NCBI GenBank assembly: GCA_964484465.1
Contig: CAZAFL010000031.1
Span: 1 to 30,714 of the forward strand
Direction: 5' to 3'
From: CAZAFL01 sp964484465
GTDB taxonomy: Bacteria > Bacteroidota > Ignavibacteria > UBA10030 > SZUA-254
Length of the DNA stretch: 30,714 bases
Positions 7,680-16,155 of this stretch are shown in pieces. How positions within the stretch are numbered: the stretch's first letter is position 1; each line of letters opens with the position of its first letter. Below the pieces are notes generated by a model that saw only the letters and a list, made by a program, of their open reading frames with translations, was not told the origin of the DNA and searched no databases. A program made the position numbers and the translations under genes.

Positions 7680-8180
7680 ATGAATAACACACTTAAACTA
7701 ACATTTTCAAGAATAATCGAGGAAAACGTGAACGCGAAGGCACCAGCGAGAGCCAGATCACAGTCTATGGGGGGAACAATTCGGATATTTATTGTGGACG
7801 ACAGCGCTGTTTTTATTGGAGTTGCGACCCGCTTTTTATCCATTCCCCCAAAGTACGAAATTATTGGATCCTCCACCTCAGGCATCCAGGCAATCCAGCA
7901 AATTTCTGATTTAAAGCCCGATTTGGTCATTGTCGACCTTGTGATGCCGGGCGATTTGAGCGGTTTGGAAACTACAAACCGAGTCAAAAAGCTTGCAATC
8001 GCGCCGCATGTGATTATCACCAGTTTCCAGGATGATGCCGAATATCGTCAGGCTGCTATGGCGATTGGCGCAGATGGCTTTCTTGCCAAGCGTGATTTTG
8101 GCAGCCAGATTTCTTCAGTTATTGACAATCTCTTTTCCAATTTTCAACCAACGGCTGAAGGTGAACCCGTTGAAATCTGA
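7680..8180 (+). CDS. Stand-alone receiver-domain protein (166 aa)
   Basis: The ATG at 7680 has AAGGAG 8 nt upstream; the frame is open further 5' to a TTG at 7656, but that would leave the ribosome site inside the gene. After a ~33-residue basic N-terminal extension, residues ~34-155 form a CheY-like receiver: acidic pair Asp40/Asp41 (I-F-I-V-D-D-S-A-V), phospho-acceptor Asp86 (V-I-V-D-L-V-M-P-G), Thr114/Ser115 and Lys137 (F-L-A-K-R-D-F). All residues needed for phosphorylation are present. There is no output domain, only a short acidic tail. Such proteins act as phosphate shuttles or sinks, or bind a partner. Position after the kinase/regulator pair suggests it shares the kinase, but the assembly gap between them weakens the operon argument. 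Confidence 0.85.
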   Translation: MNNTLKLTFSRIIEENVNAKAPARARSQSMGGTIRIFIVDDSAVFIGVATRFLSIPPKYEIIGSSTSGIQAIQQISDLKPDLVIVDLVMPGDLSGLETTNRVKKLAIAPHVIITSFQDDAEYRQAAMAIGADGFLAKRDFGSQISSVIDNLFSNFQPTAEGEPVEI

Positions 8181-8320
8181 TGTGAAACGAGAACTCGAGT
8201 TGAATACAGGTTTAAATAATCTCAAATCTAATGCAATAAATGGGTTTTTGTCATGTTGTTGCTCTTCATCACAGGATAGTGTGACTGAAGAGACAAAAGT
8301 TGCTGCCCGTCACAGCGCCT

Positions 8321-8349
8321 TTGAATTAATTCACGTCGTGGACTATCTT
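8321..8349 (+). promoter_or_regulatory. Candidate promoter for the 675-aa propeller gene
   Basis: TTGAAT (8321-8326), a 17-nt spacer, then TATCTT (8344-8349), about 45 nt before the ATG at 8394. The surrounding 213-base stretch 8181-8393 holds no other feature that I can support. Confidence 0.35.
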
Positions 8350-8393
8350 AAGTAGAAAAATTTATAAACGAAGGCAAAAGGACGGGTTACAAA

Positions 8394-10421
8394 ATGAAAC
8401 ATGTGAAGTCGGTAGCTTTGGTGGTGTTCTTTTTGAGTATGAGCGTATATGGACAAACATTACGCGGAGTGAAGATGCTTGGTGGAAATGGTGGAAGTAT
8501 TGTTGGATTTGCGGGTGTTGCGCTTCGAACCGCCGACGGCGGCTCAGGTTGGACCCCTCAATCGAGCGGAACGACAATGAATCTCCATGCAGTCTCATTT
8601 ACTGATGCGAATAATGGAACCGCAGTCGGTGGAGACGAGTATACAAGAGCAGCAATAATTCACACGGTCAATGGTGGAGCGACGTGGACGTCCCAGACGA
8701 CAAGCGCGACGAATTCGCTGCAGGGTGTATCATTCGGTGATGCAAACAACGGCGTGGCAGTGGGTAATAACGGGACGATTGTCCGAACGGGTAATGCCGG
8801 AGCAACGTGGACAAATGTATCGAGTGGAACATTGAACCATTTAATAAGTGTATCGATGACCAGCGCAAGCAACGGGGTTGCAGTCGGTTACCTGGGCACA
8901 ATTCTTCGCACTGCGGACGGGGGCAACTCGTGGACCGCTCAGTCAGGCGGAACGATCAACGATCTCATCGGAGTCTATTTTGTCGACGCGAATAATGGAA
9001 CGGCAGTAGGAGCGACCGGAACGATACTTCATACCGTGAACGGCGGTTCGAGCTGGACAGCCCAGTCGAGCGGCGTGCCATATGACCTCTATGGTGTGTA
9101 TTTTTCGGATGCGAATACCGGAACAGTTGTTGGGTATGCGGGAAGAATCTTACGGACGGTGAATGGTGGAGCAACCTGGACACAGCAGGCAAGCGGAACA
9201 GCACTGACGTTGACGTCGGTATCGTTCACGGACGCAAACAATGGTGTGGTAGTTGGAGCGAGTAACACAATACTGAAGACGAATAATGGCGGTTCGACAT
9301 GGTCGGCCGGTTCAATCGGTAGCGGTGGCGGCGGTGGTGGCGGAACAGTTGATGTTACGCCCCCGGTGATTTCAGCTGTTGCTCTTTCGGGTGCCGGTGC
9401 CTCAAATGCTTCGATTGCATGGGTTACTGATGAAGGCTCCAGTTCAGTTGTTGAATACGGAACAACGACAAGTTACGGATCAAGCGCCTCAGGCAGTGGG
9501 GGTGTGACGAGTCACAGTGTTTCCCTTGCCGGCCTCTCCCCGAATACAGTGTATCACTACCATGTGAAGTCGACCGATGCATCGGGTAATCTTGCAACTT
9601 CAGCCGACCACTCATTCCAGACCGGCGGTTTGTATAATTATAACCCGGTATCAACTCAAATCATGGTAGGCAGTTTGAGCTCTGGCAGTTACACAAATCT
9701 GTCGACAAGTGACAACACTTACTACAATGTAAATTCGAGTATCAAAGGAACAAGAGTGTCTGACTGGTATGGTTCTGCTGTCATATCCCAGACACCGCTT
9801 ACCGTTAAATCAATAACGGTCACATATTCCGGAAAATTCTCACGGAGTACAACACAGGTTTTATATCTTTATGATTGGACCCTGGGTACATGGACGCAGG
9901 TCGATTCGCGAACTGTCAGTATTACAAATGTAAGCGTGACAATTAATGAATCAGCGCCGGGAAATTACATTTCAGTAGGTGGGGAAGTTCGATTGCGTGT
10001 CGTAGGGACAGGAACCACGAAAAATTTCATGGGCTCAGCTGATTTCCTCCAGGTGACAGTAGAAACATCCGGAGTAAGCTTGTCCAAGCAGGCCAGCCCG
10101 ATTGTTATGCCGAGTGAATTGCCGGCATCACACCGTTTATATCAAAATTTCCCGAATCCGTTTAATCCGACGACCGAGATTAGATATGAGCTATCCGAAC
10201 CGGGCAACGTGAAACTGAGCGTATTCAACCTTCTCGGGCAGGAGGTGGCAGCGTTGGTGAATGATGTCCAAAGTAGCGGAGTGCATTCCGTTCAATGGTC
10301 AGCAGTTTCAAGTGATGGGACACAGATGCCTTCAGGTATCTATATTTACCGGGTTCAGGTTACCTCGGTCGCAACAGGACAGGTATTTACCGAAGCCAAG
10401 AGAATGATGTTGGTCAAATAA
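8394..10421 (+). CDS. Secreted seven-bladed propeller protein with FN3 module, T9SS cargo (675 aa)
   Basis: AAGGACGGG precedes the ATG. Signal peptide ~1-20 (ends V-Y-G-Q). Residues ~21-305 hold seven YCF48-like blades (GSIVGFAG, GTAVGGDE, GVAVGNNG, GVAVGYLG, GTAVGATG, GTVVGYAG, GVVVGASN). In this subfamily the Trp of the usual G-W motif is replaced by Ser, Thr or Val, while the second Trp (G-G-A-T-W) is kept. A poly-Gly hinge (about residues 311-316) leads to one FN3-type domain at ~318-415, with W-V-T-D-E and V-E-Y-G-T-T-T-S-Y-G motifs like the N-terminal domain of purple acid phosphatases. Residues ~416-560 are a beta-rich module I cannot name (S-D-W-Y-G, then R-L-R-V-V-G-T-G). Residues ~578-675 are the sorting tail. 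It is closely related at DNA level to the first ~300 codons of the next gene. A surface adhesin-like role is inferred; no catalytic motif seen. Confidence 0.85.
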   Translation: MKHVKSVALVVFFLSMSVYGQTLRGVKMLGGNGGSIVGFAGVALRTADGGSGWTPQSSGTTMNLHAVSFTDANNGTAVGGDEYTRAAIIHTVNGGATWTSQTTSATNSLQGVSFGDANNGVAVGNNGTIVRTGNAGATWTNVSSGTLNHLISVSMTSASNGVAVGYLGTILRTADGGNSWTAQSGGTINDLIGVYFVDANNGTAVGATGTILHTVNGGSSWTAQSSGVPYDLYGVYFSDANTGTVVGYAGRILRTVNGGATWTQQASGTALTLTSVSFTDANNGVVVGASNTILKTNNGGSTWSAGSIGSGGGGGGGTVDVTPPVISAVALSGAGASNASIAWVTDEGSSSVVEYGTTTSYGSSASGSGGVTSHSVSLAGLSPNTVYHYHVKSTDASGNLATSADHSFQTGGLYNYNPVSTQIMVGSLSSGSYTNLSTSDNTYYNVNSSIKGTRVSDWYGSAVISQTPLTVKSITVTYSGKFSRSTTQVLYLYDWTLGTWTQVDSRTVSITNVSVTINESAPGNYISVGGEVRLRVVGTGTTKNFMGSADFLQVTVETSGVSLSKQASPIVMPSELPASHRLYQNFPNPFNPTTEIRYELSEPGNVKLSVFNLLGQEVAALVNDVQSSGVHSVQWSAVSSDGTQMPSGIYIYRVQVTSVATGQVFTEAKRMMLVK

Positions 10422-10499
10422 GTATTACACTATGGCGCGAAACTGGATTCGCAATTATAGGATCAAGAATATATTCCATACTTACTGAGAGAGGCTCGA

Positions 10500-13400
10500 A
10501 TGAAGGCTGTATTTTGGATAATAATTATCATACTCGCAACGAGCGTGTGGGCAAGCGGTCAGACGTTGCGTGGAGTCAAAATGCTCAGCGGCAACAACGG
10601 AAGCATTGTCGGCTTCACGGGCGTTGTGCTTCGCTCCGCTGATGGCGGTTCAAGCTGGTACAATCAATCGAGCGGGACGACAATGAATCTCCATGGTGTT
10701 TCGTTTACGGACGCGAATACCGGTTGGGCGGCTGGAGGAGATGAATTTACAAAAGCAGCAATCATTCACACGATCAATGGTGGATCAACGTGGACGTCCC
10801 AGACGACAAGCGTCACTAATTCACTTCAATCAGTCTCATTCGGAGATGCGAACACAGGGGTGGCAGTGGGCAATAACGGGACGATTATCCGAACGGGAAA
10901 TGCCGGAGCAACATGGACAAGTGTAGCGAGTGGAACGACAAACCATTTAGTGGGCGTCTCAATGGGGAGCGCCACTAATGGTGTAGCAGTTGGTTACTTG
11001 GGTACCATTCTCCGGACAGCCGATGGAGGTTCATCGTGGTCCGTTCAATCAAGCGGTACACCCAACGATCTCATAGGTGTGTTTATGCTCGATGCGAACA
11101 ATGGAACGGCAGTAGGTGCAGCCGGGACAATACTGCACACTGGGAACGGCGGCTCGAGTTGGTCAGCCCAGTCAAGCGGAGTGCCGTATGATCTCTATGG
11201 AGCGTATTTTTCAGATGCAAACACAGGAACCGTGGTAGGATATGCGGGAAGAATCTTGCGAACCGTGAACGGTGGAGCGACCTGGACACTACAGGCGAGC
11301 GGAACGGCTCAGACATTAACCTCAGTATCATTCACAGATGCGAACAATGGTGTCATAGTTGGAGCGAGTAACACGATACTGAAAACGAATAATGGTGGTG
11401 CAACATGGACTCCTGCCTCTATTGGCAGCGGTTCACCTCCATCAATACCTACACTTTCATCGCCAACCAACGGAGCAACAAATCAGGCAACAAGCCTGAC
11501 ATTAAGCTGGAATGCATCATCGGGTGCATCAACATATAGAGTGCAGTTATCGACGAGTTCGTCATTTACATCTAATGTAGTGGATGATTCGACGCTTGCG
11601 ACGACCTCGAAACCAGTGAGCGGGCTTGCAAATAACACGACATATTACTGGCGTGTGAATGCAAAGAACAGCAACGGGACAAGTGGATGGTCGACGGCGT
11701 GGAGTTTTACAACAGTGCCCCCGGCTCCTGGAGCATTCAATTTACTTTCACCGCTGAATGGTGCAATTGGTCAACTTCTTACCGGGACACTGAGCTGGCA
11801 GACGTCATTGAACGCAACCGGATACGATGTATACTTGGATGGAAATAATCCACCAACAACAATTGTTAGTTCAAACCAGGCTGGTACTTCATATGATTAC
11901 GCAGGATTACTTAATGGTATAACTTACTACTGGAAAGTCGTAGCAAAGAATGGAGGAGGGAGCGCAACTGCGACCGGGGCGCCCTGGAGTTTTCTTACAT
12001 TACCTTTAGCTCCCGGAGCGTTTAGTTTAACCTCTCCTTCGAATGCATCGACGGGTCAGCCGTTGAGCGGAACCCTGAGCTGGGGTGCATCGGCAAATGC
12101 GACAGGGTATGATGTGTATCTCGATGGAAACAATCCGCCGACGACCGTGGTAAGCACAAACCAGGCAGGGACATCTTACGCTTATAGTGGCATGGCCAAT
12201 GGCAGTGTGTATTACTGGAAAGTAGTGGGAAAGAACGTAGCAGGCAATACAACGGCAACAGGAGCACCGTGGAATTTCACAACAATAATAGCTCCTCCAT
12301 CAGCACCAACACTCGCATCACCGGCAAACGGAGCGACAAATCAGGCGACAAGCCTGACATTAAGCTGGAACGCGTCATCGGGTGCATCGACGTACAGAGT
12401 ACAGGTATCGACAAGTTCGACATTTACATCTACTGTAGTGGATGATTCGACAGTTGCGACGACATCAAAAGCGGTAAGTGGTCTTTCGAATAACACGACA
12501 TACTACTGGCGTGTGAATGCGAAGAACTCCAGCGGAACAAGTGCATGGTCAGCGACATGGAGCCTCGGTACGATTCCTCCGGTTCCCGGAGCGTTTAGTT
12601 TAACCTCTCCTTCGAATGCATCGACGGGTCAGCCGTTGNNNNNNNNNNNNNNNNNNNNNNNNNNNNNNNNNNNNNNNNNNNNNNNNNNNNNNNNNNNNNN
12701 NNNNNNNNNNNNNNNNNNNNNNNNNNNNNNNNNNNNNNGTGTGAATGCGAAGAACTCCAGCGGAACAAGTGCATGGTCAGCGACATGGAGCCTTACGACT
12801 GTGCCCCCAAGTAGTACTTTGCCGACTGTAACAACAGCTGCCCCAGGCTCAGTAACATCAAGTTCAGCCACGCTCTATGGTAATGTGAACCCGAACGGCA
12901 CGGCAACAACAGCCTGGTTTGAATGGGGGACAAGCAGTACACTTGCAACCTATAGTTCTACCACATCACAATCAGTTGGCTCGGGAACGAACCCCGTGAT
13001 CATCAGCGCAAACCTGACCGGTTTAGCACAAAATACAACGTACTACTATCGTGCAGTAGGACAAAACAGTGCGGGGACTCAGCGGGATGGGATTTTGAAC
13101 TTTACAACGCTGACCTCTGCCCCAGGTGCTCCTACGCTTGCATCACCGGCTGACGGAGCAACGAATCAGGCAACAAGCCTGACGTTGAGCTGGAACGCGT
13201 CATCGGGCGCATCGACATACAGAGTACAGGTATCGACAAGTTCGACATTTACATCTACTGTAGTGGATGATTCGACAGTTGCGACGACATCAAAAGCGGT
13301 AAGTGGTCTTTCGAATAACACGACATACTACTGGCGTGTGAATGCGAAGAACTCCAGCGGAACAAGTGCATGGTCTGCAACATGGAGTTATGTTACTTTA

Positions 13401-16118
13401 ACTAATCTTCCGACCGTAACGACACTGGCGGCAAATACTATTACTTCAAGTTCATCGACACTTAACGGCAGTGAGAACCCCAATGGCGCCGCAACATCAA
13501 TCTGGTTTGAGTGGGGAACAAGCAGCACATTATCCACATTCAGCTCTACAACTGCCCAGGCTATCGGGTCAGGAACGAGCGCAGTCGCTGTCAGCGCTAA
13601 CCTCAGCGGATTAAGCCCGAATACAACTTACTATTACCGGGCAGTAGGGCAGAATAGCGCAGGTACACAAAAAGATGGAATCCTTAGCTTCACAACATTG
13701 GCTGTATTGCCTATTGTAACGACGACCAGTGCAAGTTCTGTAACTTCAAGTTCATCCACCCTTAACGGTAACGTTAACCCGAATGGCACGGCAACAACAG
13801 CATGGTTTGAGTGGGGAACAAGCAGCACATTATCCACATTCAGCTCGACCACTTCCCAGGCTATTGGGTCAGGGACGAGTACTGTTGCAATTACCGCTAA
13901 TCTTACAAACTTGAGTCCAAATACGACTTATTATTATCGTGCAGCAGGACAAAATAGCGCAGGAACACAAAAAGATGGTATTCTTAGTTTCACGACATCG
14001 GCAGTATTACCAACTGTCACGACACAAGCAGCCAGTTTGGTGACATCTAACTCATCGACTCTCAACGGCACGGTGAATCCGAACGGAGCGGCAACATCAG
14101 TCTGGTTTGAGTGGGGAACGAGCAGTACGCTGTCAACGTTTAGCTCGACAACTTCCCAGGCTATCGGGTCGGGAACAAGTGCAGTTGCCGTCAGCGCAAA
14201 TCTTGCAGGATTGAGCCCGAATACAATCTACTACTATCGTGCAGCAGGACAGAATAGCGCAGGGACCCAGAAAGATGGCATCTTGAGTTTTACCACATCG
14301 GCAAACCTGCCGACAGTGACTACGCAGGGAGCTAGTGCGATCCTGTCAAGTTCCGGTACGCTTAACGGCAGTGTGAACCCCAATGGCGCAGCAACTACTG
14401 CCTGGTTTGAATGGGGTACAAGCAGTACGCTCTCGACCTATAATACGACGCCATCACAGGCTGTTGGATCCGGTACGACTGCGGTTGCAGTGTTTGCAAA
14501 TCTTACGAGCTTAAATGCTGGAGCGACCTATTACTTCCGAGTAGCAGCACAAAATGGCGCTGGTATTCAGAGAGATGGCATTCTGAACTTCACTACGCTC
14601 AAACCTCCGTCACCGCCTGCTCTTGTTTCTCCTGTAGACGGGTCGATGGATGTCCCGACAACATTGACGCTAAGCTGGAATGTTTCAAGCGGCGCATCAT
14701 CATATCGTTTGCAGACATCATCAGATTCATCATTCAGCATACTTGCTACGGATGACTCAACCTTGACAACGACGTCAAAACAAGTCGCTGTGCCGAATAA
14801 TGTAAAACGCTATTGGCGAGTAAGTGCCCAGGGGAATGGTGGTGCAAGTCCGTACTCCAACGTGTGGGATTTCACGACGGTTCCGCCGCCGCCTGCAGCA
14901 CCAATACTTGCATCGCCGGCGAACGGTTCATCAGGTCAGCCAACAACTGTGACGTTAAACTGGAACTCTTCATCCGGAGCAACGTCCTACAGATTGCAGG
15001 TTTCCTCTATTTCTGATTTTAGCTCCTTGATCGTTGACGATTCCACTCTTACATCTGTATCACGTCAGGTGAATTCGCTCGCATACAATACAACGTATTA
15101 CTGGAGAGTAAATGCGTTGAATGGCGGCGGCACAAGCGCTTGGTCGACTCCTTGGAGCTTGACAACTGCTCCGGCTGTTCCATCGTTCGCCGTTAGTCCG
15201 GCCAGCATTGCGTATGGCAACGTCGTTATCAATGCGTCAAAAGTCGACTCCGTAGTTGTGACAAACAGCGGAACCGGGATGTTAACTATCAACAGCATCG
15301 TTTCATCCGCGACGCAATTCTCGGTAAGCCCGACGAACGCATCTGTTCCTCCAGGCGGAATTCAAAAAATATATATTACGTTCGTTCCAGCAAGGAAAAC
15401 ATCCTACAGCGCGAGAATAATCTTCACTCACAACGCCCCTGGCACACCTGATACAGTTCTGGTCACAGGCAAAGGGATAAGCCCGCCGAGAGCGACAACC
15501 AAAAACGTGACTACCATTAACTTTGGCTCAGTCGGTGCTGGAACTTCAAAGAATGACAGCTTCCTGATTTACAACATCGGAAATACTGATGTCATCATCA
15601 CGAGCGTTACATCCACAAACGCAATATTCAGTGCAACACCGACAACCGGTACCATTGCAGCAAATGATAGCATGCAATTCTATGTCACCGTTTCGCCCGT
15701 AAACGAGCTTGCACAGGATGGATACATTATTCTGAATTATGCAAATAGTTTGGATCCCGATTCCATATACGTGCGGACTGACGCGGTCACCGGCATTAAA
15801 ATTGTCAAAGGTGGTGTTCCCACAGAATATGCAATTTATCAGAATTATCCGAACCCCTTCAACCCGACGACAACTATTCAGTTTGACTTGCCGGAAGCAA
15901 GTATAGTTAAACTGAGTGTATTTAACATACTCGGTCAGGAAGTCGCAAAATTAATCGATGGCGAATTACAGGCAGGTTCACAGAGTATTGTTTGGAATAG
16001 CAATAATACTGCCGGCGTATCTCTCGCGTCAGGGATGTACTTCTATCGTATCAATGCAACATCAACACATTCAGGCAAACAATTTACCGAGGTCAAGCGG
16101 ATGACGTTAATTAAATAA
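10500..16118 (+). CDS. Giant secreted propeller plus FN3-array protein, T9SS cargo (interrupted by gap)
   Basis: GAGAGAGG precedes the ATG. Assembled length is 1872 codons including 100 N at codons ~714-747, so true length is unknown. Signal peptide ~1-20; seven-blade propeller ~21-306, nearly matching the upstream paralogue. From ~313 to ~1555 there are about 14 modules of ~95-100 residues in three flavours: (a) S-P-A-N-G-A-T-N-Q-A-T-S-L-T-L-S-W with Y-Y-W-R-V-N-A-K-N; (b) A-F-S-L-T-S-P-S-N-A-S-T-G-Q with Y-D-V-Y-L-D-G-N-N; (c) L-P-T-V-T-T with W-F-E-W-G-T-S-S-T-L and Y-Y-Y-R-A. All look like fibronectin III. Two ASH/choice-of-anchor-like domains (~1559-1660 and 1661-1765, the second with I-N-F-G-S-V-G-A-G-T) precede the sorting tail (~1775-1872). 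It is probably a long, filamentous surface adhesin. Very rich in Ser, Thr and Asn, with no enzyme motif. Confidence 0.85.
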   Translation: MKAVFWIIIIILATSVWASGQTLRGVKMLSGNNGSIVGFTGVVLRSADGGSSWYNQSSGTTMNLHGVSFTDANTGWAAGGDEFTKAAIIHTINGGSTWTSQTTSVTNSLQSVSFGDANTGVAVGNNGTIIRTGNAGATWTSVASGTTNHLVGVSMGSATNGVAVGYLGTILRTADGGSSWSVQSSGTPNDLIGVFMLDANNGTAVGAAGTILHTGNGGSSWSAQSSGVPYDLYGAYFSDANTGTVVGYAGRILRTVNGGATWTLQASGTAQTLTSVSFTDANNGVIVGASNTILKTNNGGATWTPASIGSGSPPSIPTLSSPTNGATNQATSLTLSWNASSGASTYRVQLSTSSSFTSNVVDDSTLATTSKPVSGLANNTTYYWRVNAKNSNGTSGWSTAWSFTTVPPAPGAFNLLSPLNGAIGQLLTGTLSWQTSLNATGYDVYLDGNNPPTTIVSSNQAGTSYDYAGLLNGITYYWKVVAKNGGGSATATGAPWSFLTLPLAPGAFSLTSPSNASTGQPLSGTLSWGASANATGYDVYLDGNNPPTTVVSTNQAGTSYAYSGMANGSVYYWKVVGKNVAGNTTATGAPWNFTTIIAPPSAPTLASPANGATNQATSLTLSWNASSGASTYRVQVSTSSTFTSTVVDDSTVATTSKAVSGLSNNTTYYWRVNAKNSSGTSAWSATWSLGTIPPVPGAFSLTSPSNASTGQPLXXXXXXXXXXXXXXXXXXXXXXXXXXXXXXXXXXVNAKNSSGTSAWSATWSLTTVPPSSTLPTVTTAAPGSVTSSSATLYGNVNPNGTATTAWFEWGTSSTLATYSSTTSQSVGSGTNPVIISANLTGLAQNTTYYYRAVGQNSAGTQRDGILNFTTLTSAPGAPTLASPADGATNQATSLTLSWNASSGASTYRVQVSTSSTFTSTVVDDSTVATTSKAVSGLSNNTTYYWRVNAKNSSGTSAWSATWSYVTLTNLPTVTTLAANTITSSSSTLNGSENPNGAATSIWFEWGTSSTLSTFSSTTAQAIGSGTSAVAVSANLSGLSPNTTYYYRAVGQNSAGTQKDGILSFTTLAVLPIVTTTSASSVTSSSSTLNGNVNPNGTATTAWFEWGTSSTLSTFSSTTSQAIGSGTSTVAITANLTNLSPNTTYYYRAAGQNSAGTQKDGILSFTTSAVLPTVTTQAASLVTSNSSTLNGTVNPNGAATSVWFEWGTSSTLSTFSSTTSQAIGSGTSAVAVSANLAGLSPNTIYYYRAAGQNSAGTQKDGILSFTTSANLPTVTTQGASAILSSSGTLNGSVNPNGAATTAWFEWGTSSTLSTYNTTPSQAVGSGTTAVAVFANLTSLNAGATYYFRVAAQNGAGIQRDGILNFTTLKPPSPPALVSPVDGSMDVPTTLTLSWNVSSGASSYRLQTSSDSSFSILATDDSTLTTTSKQVAVPNNVKRYWRVSAQGNGGASPYSNVWDFTTVPPPPAAPILASPANGSSGQPTTVTLNWNSSSGATSYRLQVSSISDFSSLIVDDSTLTSVSRQVNSLAYNTTYYWRVNALNGGGTSAWSTPWSLTTAPAVPSFAVSPASIAYGNVVINASKVDSVVVTNSGTGMLTINSIVSSATQFSVSPTNASVPPGGIQKIYITFVPARKTSYSARIIFTHNAPGTPDTVLVTGKGISPPRATTKNVTTINFGSVGAGTSKNDSFLIYNIGNTDVIITSVTSTNAIFSATPTTGTIAANDSMQFYVTVSPVNELAQDGYIILNYANSLDPDSIYVRTDAVTGIKIVKGGVPTEYAIYQNYPNPFNPTTTIQFDLPEASIVKLSVFNILGQEVAKLIDGELQAGSQSIVWNSNNTAGVSLASGMYFYRINATSTHSGKQFTEVKRMTLIK
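12393..12550 (+). repeat. Copy 1 of a 158-bp identical intragenic repeat
   Basis: These 158 bases, within a type (a) FN3 module, are identical by eye to 13218-13375. The end of a third copy emerges from the assembly gap at 12739. Flanking parts of the modules differ at synonymous sites, so identity is confined to this block. Confidence 0.8.
12639..12738. other. Assembly gap (100 N) inside the FN3 array
   Basis: Exactly 100 N. The left edge ends in sequence that also occurs at 12014-12066, and the right edge starts in sequence that also occurs at 12515-12566, so the assembly stopped at repeats. The frame happens to stay open across 100 N, but that says nothing about the real length. Confidence 0.95.
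12820..14607 (+). repeat. Tandem ~300-bp (100-residue) FN3-like module array
   Basis: Modules beginning L-P-x-V-T-T start near 12820, 13407, 13707, 14007 and 14307. The last four follow each other at an exact 300-bp period. Each carries N-P-N-G-x-A-T, then W-F-E-W-G-T-S-S-T-L, then Y-Y-Y-R-A/V, then D-G-I-L-x-F-T-T. One type (a) module (13121-13406) interrupts the series after the first unit. Confidence 0.8.
13218..13375 (+). repeat. Copy 2 of the 158-bp identical intragenic repeat
   Basis: Identical by eye to 12393-12550 and in the same frame. See copy 1. Confidence 0.8.
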
Positions 16119-16155
16119 TCCACCGTTACAACAAATTCTTTAGAGGAGAGATATT

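Noticed and set aside
8032..8355. Overlapping + strand ORF of 107 codons
   Set aside because: Its first half is a shifted frame of the receiver gene and the rest has no ribosome site, no family resemblance and unusual composition.
12300..14620. Direct repeats that could suggest a CRISPR array
   Set aside because: Repeat period is ~300 bp, in frame with FN3-like protein modules, with no short constant repeat/spacer structure and no cas genes.
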